This document shows, piece after piece, positions 59,258 through 64,000 of a stretch of 64,000 bases of DNA (position 1 is its first letter; every line of letters begins with the position of its first letter). The stretch spans positions 2,728,001 to 2,792,000 of the forward strand of contig OZ220464.1 in assembly GCA_965115825.1 (NCBI GenBank). The letters are read 5' to 3'. The notes under the pieces are model-generated. The model saw only the letters and a list, made by a program, of their open reading frames with translations, searched no databases and was not told where the DNA came from. Both the position numbers and the translations under genes were made by a program. This stretch comes from Bin87 sp965115825 (GTDB lineage Bacteria; Chloroflexota; Dehalococcoidia; Lucifugimonadales; UBA3495).

Positions 59258-59288
59258 TCGGCGGTTCTCCATATTTTAGGTTCTGCGT

Positions 59289-59855
59289 TCAGCAATGGTA
59301 GAAGGCGACTGAGTTGTCGCCGTAGCGTCGGCGGTCGTACTGCCGCAGGATGTCGACCTGTTGGGGAAGGGTCAATCGGCTGCTGTGTCCCACCACCACG
59401 GTGGCATCCGGGGCGAGGAAGCCGGAGCGGTGGAGGGCCCGGAGGGTCGGCGTGGGGGCGCCCATGGGATAGGGCGGGTCCAGGAGGACGAGGCCATAGA
59501 CGGGGGCTGCCGTTTCCGGGTCGTGGGAGCCGGGGGCGGCAAGCCAATGCAGAGCGTCGTCGCAATGAACCCGGCCGGCGTGGGCGAAGCCGGAGCGGGC
59601 GAGGTTGTGCTGCAAGTCGCGGCACTGGCGGCGGTTGCGTTCCACAAAGTCGGCCCAGGCGGCGCCCCGGCTGAGGGCCTCGATGCCGAGGCTGCCGGAG
59701 CCGGCGAAGAGGTCGAGGACGCGGCGGTCGGCGACCGGTTCGGATTTCAGGATGTTAAAGATGGCGGCGCGGACGCGCTCGGTGGTGGGTCGGACTCCGG
59801 CCACGGATGGGCCTTTGAGCCGGATACCGCGCGCATCGCCGCCGGATACGCGCAT
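59289..59855 (-). CDS. rsmD: 16S rRNA (guanine966-N2)-methyltransferase RsmD
   Basis: 188 residues from ATG 59855, where the family-typical start MRVSGGDARGIRL occurs; ATG 59879 and 59951 are possible upstream starts. RPTTERVRAAIFNIL, SAM site LDLFAGSGSLGIEALSRGA, catalytic DPPY (LLDPPYPMG). Operon with coaD in many bacteria, as here (31 bp). Confidence 0.92.
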   Translation of the reverse strand: MRVSGGDARGIRLKGPSVAGVRPTTERVRAAIFNILKSEPVADRRVLDLFAGSGSLGIEALSRGAAWADFVERNRRQCRDLQHNLARSGFAHAGRVHCDDALHWLAAPGSHDPETAAPVYGLVLLDPPYPMGAPTPTLRALHRSGFLAPDATVVVGHSSRLTLPQQVDILRQYDRRRYGDNSVAFYHC

Positions 59856-60070
59856 GGTGTTGGAATTGCGCGGGGGCATTTTAGCGCGGGCGGAAAGGGA
59901 GTTGACGTTGGCGGGGGCTGCGGGTTTCGGGATATTTTCGCATAGCGGCATTATAGTAAGGGACGGGGGGCTTGTCTGCATTGCCGAACGGGGGCGGGCG
60001 TGGCAAACTCTTAACCAGAATAATAATCCAATGCTGGCGGCAGGGATGCCGGCAGCGCCGCGAGGCCTTT

Positions 60071-60931
60071 ATGACTCAGCAGCTACCTCCGGAGGTTCTG
60101 AACCTGATTGACGCCGCGCTTACTGAAGATCAGGCGTTCAACGACCCGACCACGCAGGCGCTAATTCCGGAGGGGGTGATTGGCGACGGGATTCTGCGCG
60201 CGAAAGACGTGGGCGTACTGGCGGGAGGGGAGGCGGCCCGCGCGGTGTTTCAGCGCGTTGACGCGGGGCTGGAGGTGAGTTTGCTGCTGGGGGACGGCAG
60301 CGACCTGGTTCCGGGAACGGAGATCGCCAGCGTGCGCGGTTCCGCAGCGTCTATTTTGAGGGCGGAGCGCACTGCCTTGAATTTTATGCAGCGGATGAGC
60401 GGCATCGCCACGGCGACGAATCGCTACGTGCGGGCGGTGGCCGGCACGTCAGCCCGCATCGTTGACACTCGGAAAACGGCGCCGGGGCATCGTTTTCTGG
60501 ACAAGTACAGCGTGCGCATGGGCGGCGGGTACAATCACCGGCTGAACCTGGCCGACGGCATTCTGATTAAGGACAACCATCTGGCGGCGCGCGGCGCGCT
60601 GGAGGAGTCGCTGGGGGACGTTGTTCGGCGGGCGGTGGCGGTGGTCTCTCACACCATCCGGGTGGAGGTGGAGGTGGAGACGCTGGAACAGGCGCGGGAG
60701 GCGGTTGACGCCGGCGCGCATATCATAATGCTGGACAATATGTCGGTGGATATGATGCGGGAGGCGGTGGCGATTATTGGAGGGAGGGCCTCGGTGGAGG
60801 CATCCGGGGGCATTAATCTGGAGACGGTGCGGGCGGTGGCGGAAACCGGGGTTGACCTCATCAGCATAGGCGGGCTGACGCATTCGACTGATGCGCTGGA
60901 CATTTCGCTGGACTTGGAGTTTCCGGGCTAA
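60071..60931 (+). CDS. nadC: Nicotinate-nucleotide pyrophosphorylase (carboxylating)
   Basis: 286 residues from ATG 60071 (GAGG upstream). EDQAFNDPTTQALIP, RTALNFMQRMSGIATAT, DTRKTAPGHRFLDKYSVRMGGGYNHR, IKDNHL and VEASGGINLETV are the quinolinate phosphoribosyltransferase hallmarks. De novo NAD synthesis. Divergent from rsmD. Confidence 0.95.
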   Translation: MTQQLPPEVLNLIDAALTEDQAFNDPTTQALIPEGVIGDGILRAKDVGVLAGGEAARAVFQRVDAGLEVSLLLGDGSDLVPGTEIASVRGSAASILRAERTALNFMQRMSGIATATNRYVRAVAGTSARIVDTRKTAPGHRFLDKYSVRMGGGYNHRLNLADGILIKDNHLAARGALEESLGDVVRRAVAVVSHTIRVEVEVETLEQAREAVDAGAHIIMLDNMSVDMMREAVAIIGGRASVEASGGINLETVRAVAETGVDLISIGGLTHSTDALDISLDLEFPG

Positions 60932-61003
60932 CGGAGATGGGGCCCGAGGGCGCATTGGCGGCTCCGAACGGGGAGCGGGAGTTTCCGGGCTGACGGAGAT
61001 GGG
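60916..61003 (+). repeat. Direct repeat of the nadC 3' end
   Basis: GGAGTTTCCGGGCT(A/G)ACGGAGATGGG occurs at 60916-60941 (spanning the nadC stop) and again at 60978-61003, separated by 36 bp. A short duplication with no obvious function. Confidence 0.75.
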
Positions 61004-61102
61004 ACAAATGGGGGCGGCAAGGGATTGGGCGGGTTGAATACGGCAGCGGCCGGCGGTATATTGCCGGCACTATATTCGCCAACCGGCAAGGAGCATGACG
61101 CG

Positions 61103-61648
61103 ATGGCCCGAATAAGCGACGTTACCCGAGACCAGCTTGCGCCCGAACATCAGGAGTTTTTTGATTCAATCGCCAGCAGCCGCGGGAGTGTGCGCGGCCC
61201 CTATGGGGCGCTGCTGCACAGTCCAGATCTGGCGGCGCGGGTGGCGCACACCGGCGCATATGTGCGGTTTGAGCTGGACATCAGCGAGGCGCAGCGGGAG
61301 ATCATCATTTGCGCTACGGCGCGGGAGATTCGGCAGCAGTATGAGTTTTCGGCGCACGCGCGTCTGGCGCGCCAGGCCGGGGTGCCTGAGGATGTGGTGA
61401 ACGCCATCGCCACGGGCAAGGCTCCGGAGGGGATGAGCGGGATAGAGGCGTCGCTGGTGAAGTATGTGCAGGAGCTGGCGCGCAACCACAGGATCAGCGA
61501 GGAGACGTTCAAGGCGGTTTCCGACCACTTCGGCACCCGGAGGACCGTTGAGATTACGGCTCTCATCGGGCACTATATGCTGGTGGGGCAAATACTGACG
61601 GCCTTTGAGGTTGACCTGCCGGCCGGCGTGCAGCCGGAAATCACCTGA
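61103..61648 (+). CDS. Carboxymuconolactone decarboxylase-like (AhpD-fold) protein
   Basis: 181 residues from ATG 61103, AAGGAG 10-15 nt upstream. DISEAQREIIICATAREIRQQYEFSAHARLARQAGVPEDVV and VEITALIGHYMLVGQILTAF match the CMD family. The CxxC of true AhpD is absent, so hydroperoxidase activity is unlikely; decarboxylase or lactonase-like function is possible. Followed 21 bp later by the DinB-like gene. Confidence 0.85.
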   Translation: MARISDVTRDQLAPEHQEFFDSIASSRGSVRGPYGALLHSPDLAARVAHTGAYVRFELDISEAQREIIICATAREIRQQYEFSAHARLARQAGVPEDVVNAIATGKAPEGMSGIEASLVKYVQELARNHRISEETFKAVSDHFGTRRTVEITALIGHYMLVGQILTAFEVDLPAGVQPEIT

Positions 61649-61669
61649 TTAACAAAAGGAGACGCCGCT

Positions 61670-62200
61670 ATGTCCACCGCCGCCGACGGGCTTATCTCCG
61701 CGCTGGAGAACAATTTCACCACGATAGACCTGGCTTTGCGGGATCTGACCGACGATGAGTTTCACCGCATTCCGGCGCCGGAGTGCAACTCGGTGTCGTG
61801 GATTTTGTGGCACCTTTCGCGGGTGATTGATTCGTTCATCCACACCCGGCTACGGGGTCTGCCGCAGCTGTGGGAGTCCAAGGGGTGGGAGGAGCACTAT
61901 ACGATGCCGGCCGGCGGTGAGAACCGGGGCCTGGGGTGGACGCATCGGATGGTGTGCGATTGGCAGCCGCCATCGCGCGTCTTGCAGATGGACTATTTTG
62001 AGCAGGTGCGGACGGCGCTGCGCGAATATCTGCCCAGTCTGAGCGAGGCGGAGATGCGGCAGGCCAGGGCCATTCCGCCGGTGTCGGAGCCGCGCACGGT
62101 GGCGTCGGCTCTGGGTCAGATGACGTGGGATTGCGTATCCCACGGCGGGCAGATTGCGTACCTGCGGGGAATGTACAAGGGGATGGGCTGGCACCGCTGA
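61670..62200 (+). CDS. DinB-family putative metal-dependent enzyme
   Basis: 176 residues with AAAGGAGA upstream. Four-helix bundle pattern with metal His candidates in ILWHLSRVIDSFI and SHGGQIAYLRGM. Relatives include bacillithiol/mycothiol transferases. Substrate unknown. Probably co-transcribed with the CMD gene. Confidence 0.8.
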   Translation: MSTAADGLISALENNFTTIDLALRDLTDDEFHRIPAPECNSVSWILWHLSRVIDSFIHTRLRGLPQLWESKGWEEHYTMPAGGENRGLGWTHRMVCDWQPPSRVLQMDYFEQVRTALREYLPSLSEAEMRQARAIPPVSEPRTVASALGQMTWDCVSHGGQIAYLRGMYKGMGWHR

Positions 62201-62217
62201 CCTGCGCCGGGGCTAGG

Positions 62218-62682
62218 CTAGGGGCGCCGGGGACGGCTCCGGTCGGCGCTGTCGACCAGGATGGTAACCGGGCCGTCGTTTTCCAATCTGACCTGCATAT
62301 GGGCTTGGAATCGGCCGGCTGCCAGCGGCAACCCGGTTTCCCGGAAGAGGGCCAGGGCGCGTTGGTAGAGGGCGTTGGCGGCTTCGGGCGCGGCGGCGCG
62401 GGTGAAGTCGGGGCGCCGTCCGCGGCGGGTATCGGCGTAGAGAGTGAATTGGGACACCACCAGGAGGCTGCCCTTTACGTCCAGGGCGGAATGCTGGAAC
62501 CGGCCGTGGTCGTCGGCGAAAATCCGCATATTGACGATTTTGTCGACGAGGTAGCGGGCATCCGGTTCGTCGTCGTCGTGGGTTATTCCGAGGAGGACGA
62601 CGAGTCCGGGCCCGATGGCGCCGGCTTCGGCGCCGTCAATGAGGACGGATGCGGAGGCAACGCGCTGTAGCAAGGCTCGCAT
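62218..62682 (-). CDS. dtd: D-aminoacyl-tRNA deacylase
   Basis: 154 residues from ATG 62682. MRALLQRVASASVLIDG, GLVVLLGITHDD, LLVVSQFTLYADTRRGRRPDF and a C-terminal GP motif (NDGPVTILVD). Removes D-amino acids from tRNA. Last gene of the rpsU-fmdB-dtd run. Confidence 0.93.
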   Translation of the reverse strand: MRALLQRVASASVLIDGAEAGAIGPGLVVLLGITHDDDEPDARYLVDKIVNMRIFADDHGRFQHSALDVKGSLLVVSQFTLYADTRRGRRPDFTRAAAPEAANALYQRALALFRETGLPLAAGRFQAHMQVRLENDGPVTILVDSADRSRPRRP

Positions 62683-62764
62683 TGTACGGCTCTTTGCGCT
62701 GCGTATGGAAAGGCCGCACTCGCAAGCGCGGCCGGTTGGTTCCGACGGCTGTTGAAGCCGGGGG

Positions 62765-63121
62765 TTATGCTGAGCCGCTGCCGGCGGCGGCGGGAGCTGG
62801 GGACAGGGATGATTCGCCGGCGGTGGAGCCGCCGTCTCCGGGCTTGGGGCTGTCCGCCGATGAGTTGCCGCCGTCGGACGGAGACGGAGCGGTGGAATCG
62901 GAGGATGCTTCCCGGGTGTCGGAGTTTTCGGCGGGACGTTTGGGACGGCCGTAGTCGGTGGTGTAGAAGCCGCTGCCTTTGTAGATGACGGGAACGGCGT
63001 GGAAGACTCGTTGACCGGGGCCGCCGCAGGACGGACAATCTCCCTGGCCGGCCTCACTGAATTTTTGAACCAGCTCGAACTCAGCGGCGCAAACGGCGCA
63101 TTTGTAATCGTAGCGTGGCAA
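62765..63121 (-). CDS. FmdB-family zinc-ribbon protein
   Basis: 118 residues. MPRYDYKCAVCAAEFELVQKF and CPSCGGPGQRVFHAVPVIYKGSGFY are the CxxC...CxxC FmdB ribbon; the rest is a Ser/Pro-rich tail. Regulatory or translation-linked role unclear. Downstream of rpsU by 26 bp. Confidence 0.88.
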   Translation of the reverse strand: MPRYDYKCAVCAAEFELVQKFSEAGQGDCPSCGGPGQRVFHAVPVIYKGSGFYTTDYGRPKRPAENSDTREASSDSTAPSPSDGGNSSADSPKPGDGGSTAGESSLSPAPAAAGSGSA

Positions 63122-63147
63122 ACCTACCCTCCTTGTTTTAGCGGGGT

Positions 63148-63333
63148 TTATCGGCGCTGGCGGCGGCGGCGGCGGGCGGCGCGCTGGGCGGCGAGACGCT
63201 CTTTCTGGGCCTTGGAGCGGAAAAAGCGACGGTCTTTCAGTTCGCGCAATATGCCGGCGTGCTGGACGGAGGCGCGGAAACGGTTAACCAGGCTCTCGGG
63301 GGGTTCTCCCTCTCGGGGGGTTACGTAAGCCAT
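63148..63333 (-). CDS. rpsU: Ribosomal protein bS21
   Basis: 61 residues from ATG 63333 (GGAGAG upstream). GEPPESLVNRFRASVQHAGILRELKDRRFF and a very basic C-terminus match bS21. Small-subunit protein aiding mRNA selection. Confidence 0.93.
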   Translation of the reverse strand: MAYVTPREGEPPESLVNRFRASVQHAGILRELKDRRFFRSKAQKERLAAQRAARRRRRQRR

Positions 63334-63381
63334 GTATCTCTCCAATGAAAGTTGTCGGTTGGGGTTTATGAGGTGGGGCAC

Positions 63382-63390
63382 AATATAGCA
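63382..63390 (-). promoter_or_regulatory. Extended -10 of the rpsU operon (TGCTATATT)
   Basis: On the minus strand TGn-TATATT lies 49 nt upstream of the rpsU start, the same extended -10 class seen elsewhere in the window. Confidence 0.5.
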
Positions 63391-63495
63391 CGGGGCGGAA
63401 CATTGGGCAAATGATGGGTTCCGGCCGGGCGGGTAGCGCCGGGATGGGCGCGGTGGTGACGCAGTGGGGGAGTGTCGGGGGGACGTTGCGATGGG

Positions 63496-64000
63496 TCAGG
63501 GTTCTGGGGAAACGATCTGCCCATCGGCCATTTGCAGGCGGCGGTCGGCCATGCCGGCGAGGAGGAGGTCGTGGGTGGCGGTTACTACGGTAACGCCGCG
63601 GCTGGCGCCGATGTCGCGCATGATGGCGCCGATGCTTTCGGCGGTGACGCTGTCGAGTTCTCCGGTGGGTTCATCGGCGAAGAGGATGGAGGGGCCGGCC
63701 ACGAGGGCCCTGGCGATGGCAACGCGCTGCTGCTCGCCGCCGGACAGTTCGTAGGGGCGATGTCCGGAGCGGCCGATGAGTCCTACCAGGGCGAGGGATT
63801 CGTGGGCGCGGCGGCGGCGTTCCCGCCAGGATACGCCGCCGATGTGGAGGGGGAGTTCTACGTTCTCGAAAGCGGACAGGAGAGGGATCAGGCCGAAGGA
63901 TTGGAACACGAACCCGATGCGCTGCCGGCGCAGTCCGACCAGCTCGCGCTCGGGCAGGGATGACAGCTCGCGGCCTTCGAACCAGACCTGGCCGGATGTG
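63496..64000 (-). CDS. ABC transporter ATP-binding protein, LolD/MacB type (5' truncated)
   Basis: The gene runs off the window end; ~168 C-terminal residues are present. RRQRIGFVFQSFGLIPLLSAFENVELPL (Q-loop), LSGGEQQRVAIARAL (signature) and SILFADEPTGELDS (Walker B) identify the MacB/LolD/FtsE-like class that powers FtsX-type permeases. The final VVTATHD is the switch His. Confidence 0.9.
   Translation of the reverse strand, partial: TSGQVWFEGRELSSLPERELVGLRRQRIGFVFQSFGLIPLLSAFENVELPLHIGGVSWRERRRRAHESLALVGLIGRSGHRPYELSGGEQQRVAIARALVAGPSILFADEPTGELDSVTAESIGAIMRDIGASRGVTVVTATHDLLLAGMADRRLQMADGQIVSPEP

Noticed and set aside
60449..61591. Minus-strand frames opposite nadC and the CMD-like gene
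   Set aside because: Antisense shadows of well-supported genes.

Overview
The window is a GC-rich (roughly 60-65 % by eye) bacterial chromosome segment. Gene content points to an uncultivated Chloroflexota lineage, perhaps Dehalococcoidia/SAR202-like. It has four flavin-dependent luciferase-like (LLM) monooxygenases, a Rieske oxygenase next to a LigB-type ring-cleavage dioxygenase, several acyl-CoA and hydrolase genes, an AapJQMP amino-acid transporter, a Rex regulator, and a cell-division-like coiled-coil gene beside coaD and rsmD. The taxonomic call is an inference; there is no rRNA gene in the window.

Layout. 1-6 kb: secreted FN3 protein end, membrane-anchored collagen-like protein, hydrolase + LLM oxygenase, and a long coiled-coil protein with a 42-bp tandem repeat. 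6-9.3 kb: Rieske oxygenase, LigB-type dioxygenase and amidohydrolase (aromatic or amide catabolism). 9.4-14.8 kb: amino-acid ABC transporter with two unfamiliar small membrane-protein genes interleaved. 15-25.5 kb: LLM, SDR, tRNA-Pro, short DnaJ, a frameshifted beta-lactamase-family gene, UspA, a lone HsdR-N-like nuclease, hicAB plus a decayed second hicAB copy, acetyl-CoA synthetase and an LRR lipoprotein. 25.7-36 kb: tRNA-Ala and tRNA-Arg, a fused MNT-HEPN protein, then catabolic genes (two enoyl-CoA hydratases, M20 peptidase, HIT, hydrolase, LLM, a peroxiredoxin-like gene with an in-frame UGA, aminotransferase, SsuD-like monooxygenase). 36.0-36.4 kb: a promoter-to-terminator unit without a convincing ORF, a candidate structured RNA. 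36.5-38.5 kb: mocA-xdhC.

38.5-48.5 kb is a plastic, repeat-rich accessory block. It holds G-rich tandem repeats, a CRISPR-like array of seven short repeats with unique spacers and no cas genes, a membrane FeS oxidoreductase, locally duplicated orphan genes, diverged duplicated intergenic segments, a second coiled-coil/nuclease-like protein and a RelE toxin relic.

48.6-64 kb is core housekeeping: DUF503, rex, the full F1Fo ATP synthase operon (atpZ-B-E-F-H-A-G-orphan-D-C, minus strand, with a clear promoter), a DUF151 nuclease-like gene, the coiled-coil gene with an apparent AUA start, coaD, rsmD, nadC, a carboxymuconolactone-decarboxylase-like gene, DinB-like, dtd, fmdB-like, rpsU, and the start of a LolD/MacB-type ABC ATPase.

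Most notable: (i) a selenoprotein candidate at 32932-33423 in which UGA replaces the first Cys of a CxxC redox motif and is followed by a well-formed SECIS-like hairpin; (ii) the CRISPR-like array at 41.06-41.45 kb; (iii) the candidate ncRNA at 36.06-36.43 kb; (iv) an apparent AUA start codon behind a perfect Shine-Dalgarno; (v) a lineage-specific family of small membrane proteins with a WREW...EP tail, one copy of which sits inside the ATP synthase operon.
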